A stretch of DNA of 64,000 bases from Aliiglaciecola sp. CAU 1673. Lineage in GTDB: Bacteria > Pseudomonadota > Gammaproteobacteria > Enterobacterales > Alteromonadaceae. Made by a program: the position numbers and the translations under genes. Shown here in pieces: positions 46,976 to 56,067 of the stretch. The stretch's first letter is position 1; each line of letters opens with the position of its first letter. Under the pieces are notes generated by a model. It made no database searches, was not told where the DNA came from, and saw only the letters and a list, made by a program, of their open reading frames with translations. The stretch spans positions 223,987 to 287,986 of the forward strand of contig NZ_JARHUG010000003.1 of assembly GCF_029223185.1 (NCBI RefSeq), written 5' to 3'.

Positions 46976-48300
46976 GCAGGTACATGAGCTATTGTAAGTA
47001 TATGTTTGTTTTCCAAATGTGTATCGCTGTTATTGGCTGTGGTGGAAGCTCCGGGGATGTAGATATCATTACTCCAGAGCCTCCAGCGCCGCCTGCAAAA
47101 AACGAGAGGATTCTGGAATTGTGGGGGGGCACAGGCGAACGCTACCTTCAGGGCGAACTGTGGTTGCCCTCAGAAAACTATGATGCAGCCCATGTGCTTA
47201 TGGTGCCTTTACATTGGAGTTTCCTGCGGTCTGAACAATCCTTCGTACAGGAAGATTTTGTTGAGTTTTTCACGCGATATGAAAGAGTCTTTGAGGAAAC
47301 ACTCGATACTCATTTCCAACGCCGATTGCAATTTTTCTATCTGAACACCCAATTTTTGAAGTTGATTATCCAGTCTGGAGCAGAATTTGATGAGCATCAG
47401 CAGTCTCTTTACAAAAAAATACTACAAAACCTGGAAGAGCTGTGGACCAATGCGGAAGTGACAACCTATGGTGGCCGTGTGTTTTCAGGGGGGATGCGCG
47501 AGAGACTGGATTTCAAACTTAATGAATTTGCGCCGAACCCGGAGTACGCCAGGGCTATTTTTGATGAGGAGTTTCATTTCCTTTCAGTTTCGGCTGACAT
47601 TGCTTTTATTACTAACGCGCTTGACTTGACACAACCAGTATTTTTAACAGAAATACTGAGTTACGCATCCACGCTATATGCCCAAGAGAGTCTGCTCACC
47701 GATGAAGGTGGCTGGTTGTTCCAACCTGGCGTATGGAGCCATTATCGTGACTACCGATATGCAGGCAATGAAATATTGGTGCCGGATCTTGTCGAGATGA
47801 TATTGGATGATATTGCCACTGATTCTTCTCATTTGCATCGGATGCCACTTTGGTTGCTTAGTTTAAGAGATGCCTATTCTGTGCAGAGTGATGAGTATCA
47901 GTTATTCGATGATCTTTTTGGCCGTTTAAAGTGGCAATTTGAAAACCACATTCTGGTTTCTGCGACTGCAGAGTTCCAGGCTCCCAGAATGAACAATTAT
48001 TCAGATGGCAGAAATGGGGTATATCGGTACAATTATGCAACTGTAGGGGATAATTTGGGTTACGGTCCTTACCAGAACTCAGGTAATTTGATGCTCAGCT
48101 GGTATTCCTTTTTGAAGAGTACCAAGTTGAAATCGGATTTTTCCAACATGACTTTTCCTTTAAACGATAATATTTTGGAAACCTACGTAGGCCCCAACAC
48201 TACCAGGGAGAGAAACCCTTTGGTTGCTTGGCCTGCTTATTTCAGCAATGGTTTTTCGGAACTTTATGTGCTGATGAGCCAGGACATCATGGCCCAATAA
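46972..48300 (+). CDS. lipoprotein of unknown function in the polysaccharide locus
   Basis: 442 aa with GTG 46972 (overlapping the previous stop); ATG 46984 is an alternative. A lipobox (AVIGC) is followed by GGSSGD and a Pro-rich linker. The mature part looks mostly helical, with Trp/Tyr/His-rich segments (WLFQPGVWSHYRDYRYAGN, RMPLWLLSLRDAYSV, YNYATVGDNLGYGPYQNSGNLMLSWYSFL). That pattern recalls alpha/alpha-toroid carbohydrate-active proteins, but I recognise no family or catalytic motif. Coupling to a glycosyltransferase suggests action on the polymer at the cell surface. Confidence 0.65.
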   Translation: MSRYMSYCKYMFVFQMCIAVIGCGGSSGDVDIITPEPPAPPAKNERILELWGGTGERYLQGELWLPSENYDAAHVLMVPLHWSFLRSEQSFVQEDFVEFFTRYERVFEETLDTHFQRRLQFFYLNTQFLKLIIQSGAEFDEHQQSLYKKILQNLEELWTNAEVTTYGGRVFSGGMRERLDFKLNEFAPNPEYARAIFDEEFHFLSVSADIAFITNALDLTQPVFLTEILSYASTLYAQESLLTDEGGWLFQPGVWSHYRDYRYAGNEILVPDLVEMILDDIATDSSHLHRMPLWLLSLRDAYSVQSDEYQLFDDLFGRLKWQFENHILVSATAEFQAPRMNNYSDGRNGVYRYNYATVGDNLGYGPYQNSGNLMLSWYSFLKSTKLKSDFSNMTFPLNDNILETYVGPNTTRERNPLVAWPAYFSNGFSELYVLMSQDIMAQ

Positions 48301-48342
48301 AGGTAGAATCCTCGCCGCTTTCGTATGTAATAACGTGAACAG

Positions 48343-48951
48343 ATGACAATCTATCCAATTTTCAAAGCAGTGGCAGACCGCGTGTTTGCCGCTGTGTTGC
48401 TTGTGCTTACTCTTCCGCTATCGTTTACAGTGGCGTTGCTGCTCGCTTTTAGTCTCAAAGGTAGCCCGTTTTTTATTCAAGTTAGGCCTGGTCGCCACGA
48501 AAGGCATTTTAAGTTAATTAAGTTTCGCACTATGACTTCAGACACGGACAGCAACGGACAACTGCTGCCAGACCTAAATCGACTCACCAAACTGGGCGCA
48601 CTGGTCAGAAAAACCAGCCTTGACGAGTTGCCACAATTGTTAAATATCCTGAAGGGTGATATGTCCTTTATCGGCCCGAGGCCGCTATTGGTAGAGTATC
48701 TGCCGCTTTACAGTGAAGAGGAAAGGCGCCGTCATAGTGTCAAACCCGGGATTACAGGCCTGGCGCAGGTGAATGGTCGAAATGCCATAAGTTGGAAGCA
48801 AAAGTTTCACTATGATTTGCTCTACGTGGACAATATGTCCCTGCAGATGGATATTAAGATAGTTTTACTGACGGTGAAAAAAGTACTGGGTGCGGAGGGA
48901 GTAAATGCCTCAGCCAAGGTTACTATGAGCAAATATAATGGGCACAATTAG
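48343..48951 (+). CDS. undecaprenyl-phosphate sugar-1-phosphate transferase (PglC type)
   Basis: 202 aa. A bacterial sugar transferase of the small monotopic (PglC-like) class: an N-terminal re-entrant hydrophobic helix (RVFAAVLLVLTLPLSFTVALLLAF), the FKLIKFRTM segment, the catalytic pair in KTSLDELPQLLNILKGDMSFIGPRPLL, and the VKPGITGLAQVNGRN block. It attaches the first sugar phosphate to undecaprenyl phosphate and so starts repeat-unit assembly. The large N-terminal membrane domain of WcaJ/WbaP is absent. Confidence 0.92.
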   Translation: MTIYPIFKAVADRVFAAVLLVLTLPLSFTVALLLAFSLKGSPFFIQVRPGRHERHFKLIKFRTMTSDTDSNGQLLPDLNRLTKLGALVRKTSLDELPQLLNILKGDMSFIGPRPLLVEYLPLYSEEERRRHSVKPGITGLAQVNGRNAISWKQKFHYDLLYVDNMSLQMDIKIVLLTVKKVLGAEGVNASAKVTMSKYNGHN

Positions 48952-48981
48952 CGCTTATTCATTCATAGTGGGATGGGAAAT

Positions 48982-49059
48982 TGTATAACGCCTTCTGCAG
49001 TGTTTTTGCGTGAATGTGTAACGCCCTGTTCTGTTTGATCAAGCAACTTAAGGTTGCTT
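48982..49059 (+). promoter_or_regulatory. direct repeats and leader hairpin before wzx-gsp
   Basis: TGTATAACGCC (48982-48992) and TGTGTAACGCC (49015-49025) differ by one base and start 33 bp apart, about three helical turns. AAGCAAC/GTTGCTT (49041-49047 with 49053-49059) forms a hairpin 23 nt before the wzx start. These could be a regulator site and a leader structure governing the downstream wzx-gspGEFHIJKLMCD run. No good -35/-10 pair was recognised. Confidence 0.4.
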
Positions 49060-49082
49060 ATTGATGTCAGCAGGGGACCTAG

Positions 49083-50366
49083 ATGTTAAGTAGCCATCGT
49101 TTTATGAAATTGGGTTCAATACGCAAGCCCCTGTTGCAGGTGATGTCAGGGGCGGTGCTGGCGCAACTTATCACCCTGGCGGTCGTGCCCTTACTTACCC
49201 GGCTCTACAGCCCCGAGCAATTTGGTCAGTTCGGCGTTTTTATGAGCGTGTCCGGAATACTTTCTGCCGTATTCTGTCTGCGCTTTGAGTTAGCCGTTTA
49301 TGCTTGTCGCACCGAGCGTCAGGCCAGGGCGACAGTGGTGCTCGGCGGCCTTTTCGCTTTTATTAATCTTGTATTTTTCAGCTGTGTTGCCATGTTCTCA
49401 GGGGTTTATGCGGGGCTCCTCCCAGAAGGTATAGAGCCTGCCTTACTCTTTGTACCGCTGGCGTCCGCAGCTATTGCCGTGTTTCTATTGCTGTCCAATT
49501 ACCTCGGATGGCGACAGCAGTTTAAGGTGGTTGCCGTTGCCAAGGTGGTTCGTTCGGCGGCCATTGCAATAGCACAGACGGTTATGGTTATCTTGCCGTC
49601 TATCGGCCTGGTCTTGGGTGATGTGGTTGGCCGGGTGCTTAGCTTGTTTATGCTGTGCAGTAAGAGTGGCCAATCTGTGCGTAATCGACGTCCGCTGCGT
49701 CGTCGATTTTATCTAAGTCTGATAAGGAGGCATCGCCGTTTTATCCGCATTTCGACTCCGGCAGCCTTGTTGAACGTATCTGTTACCCAGGCGCCTACAG
49801 TGTTCCTGGCAGCGTTATTTTCCATTGAGGCGGCAGGTTTCTACGCCTTGGCGCAGAAGGTGATGGCGGCTCCCATGGTGTTAATTGGTCAGGCAGTGAG
49901 CCAGGTTTATAATGCGCAGTTCAGTAGGTTATGGAAGTCCCATCGCTCGGCATGTCACTCAATGCTGCAACGAGCCATGCTCAGATTGTTTCTGATAGGA
50001 CTGGGTCCGATGTTACTGCTGGCCATGATCGCTCCTTGGTTGTTCAGTTGGCTGCTTGGTGCCCAGTGGGAAAAGGTTGGGGAATTCGTTAGAATTCTGG
50101 CTCCCATGTTCCTGGCTCAGTTTGTGGTATCCCCCTTTATTAATCTGACCGCTATTGCCAATAAACAGGGAACGCTTTTCCTCTGGGATAGTCTGAGACT
50201 GATTCTGGTGGTGGCTTGTTTTGTCCTGTCTGCGCAGACGGCAGCCTCGGCTGAAGTGGCATTGGTCGGTTTCAGTCTGGGGATGAGCGTATGTTACTTG
50301 CTGATGTATGTGCTTTTGAATAGGATTGCGTCTTCAAAAGAGACGGTAATTGGAGGGGTAGAGTAA
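49083..50366 (+). CDS. wzx: oligosaccharide flippase (Wzx)
   Basis: 427 aa with about 12 membrane helices, preceded by AGGGGA. N-terminal VMSGAVLAQLITLAVVPLLTRLYSPEQFGQFGVFMSVSGIL is typical of the polysaccharide-synthesis/MviN-MATE flippases. It moves the lipid-linked repeat unit to the periplasmic face. Its stop is only 2 nt before the gspG ATG, so it is almost certainly cotranscribed with the secretion genes. Confidence 0.87.
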   Translation: MLSSHRFMKLGSIRKPLLQVMSGAVLAQLITLAVVPLLTRLYSPEQFGQFGVFMSVSGILSAVFCLRFELAVYACRTERQARATVVLGGLFAFINLVFFSCVAMFSGVYAGLLPEGIEPALLFVPLASAAIAVFLLLSNYLGWRQQFKVVAVAKVVRSAAIAIAQTVMVILPSIGLVLGDVVGRVLSLFMLCSKSGQSVRNRRPLRRRFYLSLIRRHRRFIRISTPAALLNVSVTQAPTVFLAALFSIEAAGFYALAQKVMAAPMVLIGQAVSQVYNAQFSRLWKSHRSACHSMLQRAMLRLFLIGLGPMLLLAMIAPWLFSWLLGAQWEKVGEFVRILAPMFLAQFVVSPFINLTAIANKQGTLFLWDSLRLILVVACFVLSAQTAASAEVALVGFSLGMSVCYLLMYVLLNRIASSKETVIGGVE

Positions 50367-50368
50367 AA

Positions 50369-50764
50369 ATGCAAAATAAACCAGTTCGGGGATTTACGTT
50401 AATAGAATTGCTGATAGTAATGGTCATCCTCGGTCTGTTGGCGTCTTTGGTTGGCCCAGCCATGTTTGGGAAGGTTGATTCATCTAAAGAAAAGACGGCG
50501 CAAGCGCAAATGCAGTTGATTGCTACGGCATTAGATACCTTCAGACTGGACAATGGTCAGTATCCGGCGCGTCTGGAGGAGTTACGTACTTCCAACCTGC
50601 CTACATGGGATGGTCCCTACTTTCCCAAAGAAATCCCCGCTGATCCCTGGGGGCAACCCTATGAGTATTCAGTGAATACCGATAGCAATTCTTTCAAGCT
50701 GTTGTCAAAAGGTAAAAACGGCACCCAGGAAGAAGGTGAAAACAGTGATGACATTGTGTTCTAA
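50369..50764 (+). CDS. gspG: major pseudopilin GspG-like
   Basis: 131 aa. Prepilin peptidase site after a short leader (VRG^FTLIELLIVMVILGLLASLVGP, with Glu5). The C-terminal T2SSG region has LDNGQYPARLEEL, GPYFPKEIPADPWGQPYEY and an acidic, Ca-binding-like tail. It forms the shaft of the periplasmic pseudopilus. It lies 2 nt after wzx and 3 nt before gspE. No prepilin peptidase gene is in the window. Confidence 0.93.
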   Translation: MQNKPVRGFTLIELLIVMVILGLLASLVGPAMFGKVDSSKEKTAQAQMQLIATALDTFRLDNGQYPARLEELRTSNLPTWDGPYFPKEIPADPWGQPYEYSVNTDSNSFKLLSKGKNGTQEEGENSDDIVF

Positions 50765-50767
50765 GCA

Positions 50768-52441
50768 ATGAGAAATGTAGTCGATGTTCTGAGCGAAAAG
50801 GGGCGGCTGAGTGAAGTCGATGCCGACAAGATACACAGCTTTCAAAAGAGCTATGGTGGTAGCCTTCAGTCTATTATTTCCAGCCTAGGCTTAGTCAGCG
50901 AGGAGGATTTCGCTGAGGCGCAGGCCATTGCCATGGCGGTGCCTTATGTGAGTTTTGACAATCTCGATGAGGTTGTCTTAAGTGAACACCTGCTTGAACT
51001 GGTCAGAAGCTGCCCATTAAACGTGGAATTTTTTACTCAACACGGCACCGTGCCTATCCAATGGGAATCTGGCCTTATCCACCTTCTGGGCAGCGGGGAG
51101 CTGGCCGATCCGGTAAGGGAATACCTCGAGTTTGAACAGACTGCCTACAAGCTGTCTATCTGCAGCCCTACCGTGCTGCGTACTGCGCAAGCCCGTTACC
51201 TGGAAACGGACGCCTTCGGCATGGAACAAGCGGGATTGGACGGCGATATTCAGCGCCTCAAGGAACTGGCAAGTGAAACGCCGATTGTGAGTTTGGTGGA
51301 CTCCTTGATCATTCGCTCGGTAAGGGCCGGAGCCTCGGATTTGCATATTGAGCCCTACAAAGGTGCATGCCGCGCCCGTATGCGTGTGGATGGCGTGCTG
51401 AAAGAGCTGGAAGTTCTGCCCGAAAAGTTGCAGTTGCCCATCGTCTCCAGAATCAAGATCCTGGCCAACTTGGATATCGCCGAAAAAAGGCGTCCCCAAG
51501 ACGGCAAGATAGAATACAGCTTTGCCACCTATGAATTCGACATTCGGGTATCCACATTGCCCTTAAATGAAGGTGAGAGCGTGGTAATGCGCTTTTTGAT
51601 GAAGCGCTCTATCGGTTACGATCTCGATGTACTGGGTATCGAAGCAGACACCTTGGCACTGCTTGAAGAAGATCTGGGACGAACGGCGGGCGTTATCCTG
51701 CTGACCGGCCCGACCGGAAGCGGTAAAACCACAACTCTTTACTCTTTCCTGAATCGTCTGAATAGCGAAGACAGGAAAATTATCACGCTTGAAGATCCGG
51801 TTGAGTACCAGCTGGACGGTATCAACCAGATACAGGTAAGGCCGGAGATCGGCCTCGACTTTTCTCGCGGGCTGCGCAGTATTGTGCGTCAGGATCCGGA
51901 TATTATCATGCTAGGTGAAATCCGTGATACTGAGACGGCAAGAATAGCGATTCAGTCCTCTTTGACCGGACACTTGGTGTTCAGTACCGTGCATACCAAT
52001 GATGCGCCCAGCGCCTTTACTCGTTTGCTTGATCTGGAGATTGACGAATACTTGTTAAATGCGGCGCTGATATCCATTGTCGCGCAAAGGCTGGCGAGAA
52101 AACTCTGTGAACATTGCGCAGTGCCAATGGATTATGGTCATCAGCACGAGCATTTACCCCTAAAACAGCTTGCCGGCATTTACAACAAGGGACAAATCAC
52201 CTTGCGCAGTGCCGTTGGCTGCAAGGCCTGCGGAAATACCGGCTATAAAGGTCGTGTGGCACTGGTGGAATACTTGCGTTGTGACGAGTCTATCGCCGAT
52301 TTGGAAAAGGATGCCGAGTTTGTGGTCAAAGCCAGGCGGATGATGCAAAGCCAGCATCGTCGCAATTTACTTCAGGATGGGCTGCTTAAGGCGATTAAAG
52401 GCCAAACCACCATCGAAGAAGTGAAGCGGGTGGCGGGTTAA
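50768..52441 (+). CDS. gspE: T2SS assembly ATPase GspE
   Basis: 557 aa. N1E domain (about 5-145), then N2E and the AAA-like core: Walker A GPTGSGKTTTLYSFL, Asp box ITLEDPVEYQLDGINQIQV, Walker B DPDIIMLGEIRD, His box STVHTNDAPSAFTRL. The zinc-binding tetracysteine is present (CEHC ... CKAC). It drives pseudopilus assembly from the cytoplasm. The last base of its stop is the first base of the gspF ATG. Confidence 0.95.
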   Translation: MRNVVDVLSEKGRLSEVDADKIHSFQKSYGGSLQSIISSLGLVSEEDFAEAQAIAMAVPYVSFDNLDEVVLSEHLLELVRSCPLNVEFFTQHGTVPIQWESGLIHLLGSGELADPVREYLEFEQTAYKLSICSPTVLRTAQARYLETDAFGMEQAGLDGDIQRLKELASETPIVSLVDSLIIRSVRAGASDLHIEPYKGACRARMRVDGVLKELEVLPEKLQLPIVSRIKILANLDIAEKRRPQDGKIEYSFATYEFDIRVSTLPLNEGESVVMRFLMKRSIGYDLDVLGIEADTLALLEEDLGRTAGVILLTGPTGSGKTTTLYSFLNRLNSEDRKIITLEDPVEYQLDGINQIQVRPEIGLDFSRGLRSIVRQDPDIIMLGEIRDTETARIAIQSSLTGHLVFSTVHTNDAPSAFTRLLDLEIDEYLLNAALISIVAQRLARKLCEHCAVPMDYGHQHEHLPLKQLAGIYNKGQITLRSAVGCKACGNTGYKGRVALVEYLRCDESIADLEKDAEFVVKARRMMQSQHRRNLLQDGLLKAIKGQTTIEEVKRVAG

Positions 52442-53640
52442 TGCAGCTATTCAGAATTAAAGCCTATAACAGTGCGGGCGAATTGCTTGAAAAGGATGAA
52501 CTGGCCGCCGATGAAGCAGTGGTCAAACGCAGGTTGGCCGAACAAGGGTTGACGGCGATTTCCATCAGCGCCATTAACACTCAGGAACAAGGACACAGTG
52601 CAGCAAACTTCTCTTTAAAGGAACTGGAAGTCTTTATATCCAATTTGGCCGATCTGTTAAAAAGCGGCGTAAAACTGGATAAGGCCTTTGGCATCCTGGA
52701 GCGGGGTGCACCCAGTAAGGCATTAAAATATTTTATTGCGCAGTTTCGCCAGAGCATTCGCCAGGGACAAAGCTTTACCGACAAGGCGAAACAGTTTCCG
52801 CACTTGTTCAACAGACTTTATATCAGTTTATTGCAGGTAGGGGAGGCAACGGGCGATTTGGCCGGTGCCGTGTCCCGCATTACCGAAGACTTGAAGTTCA
52901 GAATTGCCCTTAAGGAAGAATTGCAGCGGGCGCTCACATATCCCGCTGTAGTGTTATTTGTCTGTATCCTGGCAATTACCTTTATCTTCCAGTTTGTTTT
53001 ACCGCAGCTTGCGCCCTTGTTTGAGGAGGCTAAGGAATTGCCCTGGTACACCCACATGCTGCTGAATGTGGCTAACTTTATGGAAGCATATGGGGTGGTG
53101 GTCATTGCCGGAATTATTCTTACGCCACTGCTGTTGGTGGCCGTGCTCCCGGGACTGTTAAGAAACAGCGATCAATTCAAGAATCTGGTTTTTAATTTGC
53201 CTTTTGTCAGCAGCATGCTCAGGGTGGTGGACAGAATACGTTTCTCATCAGCTCTGCATCTGACCCTGAAATCCGGTGTTTCACTGGATGAAGCCATGCA
53301 ACTTGCTGCGAATGCCGTTGCCTACCCGCTTTTACGCGAATCTCTTATTTCGGCCATAGAGAAGATCAAACAAGGCGCCCGTATCAGCGACTCGCTAGAG
53401 CCGGTCAGGCTATATGACAATATTCAGTTGGGTTTTATCGAAACCGGTGAAGAGACCGGCGATATGGCCTCGGCTTTTGAGAACGTGGCAAACAGAAGTC
53501 AGCAACTTTTTAAGCAAAGGGTATCAACCTTGACCACCTTGCTGGAGCCCATGTTAATACTTTTTATGGGCTTGATTGTGGGTGGAATCGTTATCGTAAT
53601 GATTATGAGCATAATGGCCACCCAGGATATCAGCCTTTAA
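52441..53640 (+). CDS. gspF: T2SS inner-membrane platform protein GspF
   Basis: 399 aa, two T2SSF domains (about 65-190 and 270-390) with three membrane helices. Each repeat has the family pattern (FISNLADLLKSGVKLDKAFGIL and SALHLTLKSGVSLDEAMQLAAN; FIETGEETGDMASAFENVA). It is the membrane base on which the pseudopilus is built. One-base overlaps with gspE and gspH. Confidence 0.95.
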   Translation: MQLFRIKAYNSAGELLEKDELAADEAVVKRRLAEQGLTAISISAINTQEQGHSAANFSLKELEVFISNLADLLKSGVKLDKAFGILERGAPSKALKYFIAQFRQSIRQGQSFTDKAKQFPHLFNRLYISLLQVGEATGDLAGAVSRITEDLKFRIALKEELQRALTYPAVVLFVCILAITFIFQFVLPQLAPLFEEAKELPWYTHMLLNVANFMEAYGVVVIAGIILTPLLLVAVLPGLLRNSDQFKNLVFNLPFVSSMLRVVDRIRFSSALHLTLKSGVSLDEAMQLAANAVAYPLLRESLISAIEKIKQGARISDSLEPVRLYDNIQLGFIETGEETGDMASAFENVANRSQQLFKQRVSTLTTLLEPMLILFMGLIVGGIVIVMIMSIMATQDISL

Positions 53641-54038
53641 TGCACAAAGCTCGCGGATTGACCCTGATTGAGCTTTTGATCGTGATGGCGATCATCTCTG
53701 CGCTGACTATGTTGGTGGGCCCCAAAGGCGTCTCTGTTCTCAATAGTTTTGAACGATTTGCTGAAAAAAACAAAGTTCGCCAGCAGGTGCAGAACACCAG
53801 TTTCAGGGCCATGAACAAACAGCAGGCCTATTCCCTCCACTTTCAGGGAACTGTGATGGAAGTCTGGTCTGGGGCTGCTCTGGAACAGTCAATAGATTTC
53901 AAACAGCTAACCTTTGAAGATGCCGAGCTCCATTTTTCCACTACGGGTTTATTGCAAGAGCAATCCGTGGCCTATTTCATTGACGGTGCCAAGCAGTTTA
54001 TCGTCTTTGACTGTGAGTTGAATTATGTCCTTTGTTAG
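53640..54038 (+). CDS. gspH: minor pseudopilin GspH-like
   Basis: 132 aa. Prepilin leader MHKARG^LTLIELLIVMAIISALTML with Glu5; the residue after the cleavage site is Leu rather than Phe. The rest is short and beta-rich (FRAMNKQQAYSLHFQGTVMEVW). Order and size suit GspH, which joins the pseudopilus tip complex or shaft. Overlaps gspI by 14 nt. Confidence 0.8.
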   Translation: MHKARGLTLIELLIVMAIISALTMLVGPKGVSVLNSFERFAEKNKVRQQVQNTSFRAMNKQQAYSLHFQGTVMEVWSGAALEQSIDFKQLTFEDAELHFSTTGLLQEQSVAYFIDGAKQFIVFDCELNYVLC

Positions 54039-54465
54039 GCATAAGGGATTTACCCTCATTGAAGTGCTTATTTCTTTGGCTATTCTGGTCTCTGCTATTG
54101 CCTTAGGACAACTTGCCCTTCGCCAATATATAGATACCACGCAACGGCTTGAGCAGAAAAGCCAGGCCGCCAATATTGCGTTGTTGGCCAAGAATCATGT
54201 TGACCTTCATCTCAGCAGTCAGAATTTATCAGGTGAATATCGCTTGTCTGGTTTCACGGCACACTGGCATGGGGAAGTGCTTGATCGCTTCCAGGAGGGC
54301 TTCTGGGATTTTGAAATGGGGCAAGTAGCTCAGGGGGCAGGAATTTTTTACCTAGTTGGTGTCACCGTCGAGATCAGAAATATATCCGGCAGACCTTTAC
54401 ACACTTTCAAATTTAGAAGGCTGATAGGGGAGAACGCGGAATCATCGTTCCAGGAGGCGCAGTGA
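54025..54465 (+). CDS. gspI: minor pseudopilin GspI-like
   Basis: 146 aa. Prepilin leader MSFVRHKG^FTLIEVLISLAILVSAIALG. The AANIALLAKNHVDLHL stretch after the helix is typical of GspI (A-x-W/N-x-A-x-N). It nucleates the pseudopilus tip with GspJ and GspK. Overlaps both neighbours. Confidence 0.82.
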   Translation: MSFVRHKGFTLIEVLISLAILVSAIALGQLALRQYIDTTQRLEQKSQAANIALLAKNHVDLHLSSQNLSGEYRLSGFTAHWHGEVLDRFQEGFWDFEMGQVAQGAGIFYLVGVTVEIRNISGRPLHTFKFRRLIGENAESSFQEAQ

Positions 54466-55172
54466 GGGCATCTAAAGGCTTCACTTTGATAGAGCTGCTG
54501 ATTGTTGCTGCGATCCTGAGCTTTATTTTGGCTACCAGCTACCTGGCCATTGCAGGGTTTATCAAATCCATCAGCAAATCAGAAGTTGTTAATAATGATT
54601 TGGTTGCCGATTTCAGACTGATTACGCAATTAGATAAGTCCATAAAGTCAATGAGCGACTACTACCTGGTGTCCGCAGACAATAAACCTGTCCTGTTGTT
54701 TTACGGTGATAGCTCACGCATCACCTATATCAGCCACTATTCGGTATTGGGATTGCCGGGCTCGGTGTTGGTTGATTGGACTCTGGACAATAGCGCGAGA
54801 CATATCGGTATAACTTTAAGGGAAATGAGTTTGAGTAACTATCACTTTGCCAACTTACCGGAAGCGCTTGAGATTATTTACTCAGCTTCCGAGATGGTAG
54901 AGCGAAAGGAATTCGAACTGAGCGAGGCACAAGCCCCCAACTTTGCTTTTGAGTATCGTCTCCCCTTTAACCTGGACCCAAAGCGAATGGAGTTGGCCGG
55001 TAAAAAAGTAAATAAATTTGAATATATTTTTGAATCCGGACTTCCGCGGGCCATTACCCTAACATGGAATGGTAATGCACCGGGTTCTGAACTGATTTTT
55101 GTTCCTAAGGTTAACAATACGGCCAAGGCGATCCGCACACAGTCGCAATTTTATGGTCTGGAGAGCTTGTGA
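54462..55172 (+). CDS. gspJ: minor pseudopilin GspJ-like
   Basis: 236 aa from a GTG start overlapping the gspI stop. Leader MRASKG^FTLIELLIVAAILSFILA, then a larger beta-rich domain as expected of GspJ. Part of the I-J-K tip. The GSVLVDWTL and FVPKVNN segments are not otherwise recognisable. Confidence 0.82.
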   Translation: MRASKGFTLIELLIVAAILSFILATSYLAIAGFIKSISKSEVVNNDLVADFRLITQLDKSIKSMSDYYLVSADNKPVLLFYGDSSRITYISHYSVLGLPGSVLVDWTLDNSARHIGITLREMSLSNYHFANLPEALEIIYSASEMVERKEFELSEAQAPNFAFEYRLPFNLDPKRMELAGKKVNKFEYIFESGLPRAITLTWNGNAPGSELIFVPKVNNTAKAIRTQSQFYGLESL

Positions 55173-55176
55173 TCTC

Positions 55177-56067
55177 ATGAACAAGCAGTCAGGTGTTGCC
55201 CTTATTTCAGCTCTTGTCACCGCCATTGTAATGGCGCTGGTGGTGGCATTGTTTAGTTGGCAAAGCAGACTGGCGCTTTCCGATGCCACTGCGATGCTGG
55301 AAAAAGTGGAGGCGGAATACCTGGCTGAAGATGCGCTTGCGCAAATTCAATATTTGCATTTGAAAAAACAGTACTCCACCGAGCCTGTGGAGTTGCCGGG
55401 CGGCTGGAACTATCACGGCCAGGTATTTGCGCTGAATGAAAATATAAATGTGCGTATTCGTGATGCCTCCTCTTTACTGCCGGTTACGCCCTTAAATTTC
55501 ACCTTGTTCAAACAACTTGTGGCGCGATTGTCAGGCTCTGAAAAGCTGGCAGACACTCTGGAGGCCCAAGCTAAAGATTGGACCGATGGGGATGATCTGG
55601 TTCATCTCAATGGCATGGAGCAAAGAGATTATCAACTACTAGGTAAGCCGCTTCCCAGGAATGCCGACATGCAGTCGTTCGAAGAATTGTTGAGATTGCC
55701 TGCAATGAATGAGTCGCTATGGCAGCAGCTTCTTCCCTATTTAACGCCATTTGAAGTAGGCAACTTTAACTACATTGTTGCCCCTGAGGCCATAGTGGAA
55801 ATAACTGTTGGGCAAAGTCGGGCAGAGCAAATTATTAAAGAGCGTGGTGCCCTCTCTGAAAGTGACCTGGCCAGAATGTTTGAAACAACTGGCTTGGCTG
55901 ATCACCTTTCATTTTCGCCAAGCAATACGATAGAATTCGCGGTTTACGTCGACCTACCTGATGTTGCGGCTTATAGAAAAGTGGTGTTTCGCAAAGGGGA
56001 TAGGGGCGACTTGGTAAATTCCCATGGGTATTGGTACTGGAATGAAGCGGCGCAAGATGATAAGTAA
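55177..56067 (+). CDS. gspK: tip pseudopilin GspK-like
   Basis: 296 aa from ATG 55177 (MNKQSGVALISALVTAIVMALVVAL). As in other GspK proteins the residue at position 5 after cleavage is not Glu. Characteristic segments are LVARLSG...ADTLEAQAKDWTDGDD, FEELLRLPAMNESLWQQLLPYLTPF (SAM-like/helical insert) and a C-terminal beta domain. Caps the pseudopilus. Reading upstream of 55177 runs inside gspJ and is rejected. Confidence 0.85.
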   Translation: MNKQSGVALISALVTAIVMALVVALFSWQSRLALSDATAMLEKVEAEYLAEDALAQIQYLHLKKQYSTEPVELPGGWNYHGQVFALNENINVRIRDASSLLPVTPLNFTLFKQLVARLSGSEKLADTLEAQAKDWTDGDDLVHLNGMEQRDYQLLGKPLPRNADMQSFEELLRLPAMNESLWQQLLPYLTPFEVGNFNYIVAPEAIVEITVGQSRAEQIIKERGALSESDLARMFETTGLADHLSFSPSNTIEFAVYVDLPDVAAYRKVVFRKGDRGDLVNSHGYWYWNEAAQDDK

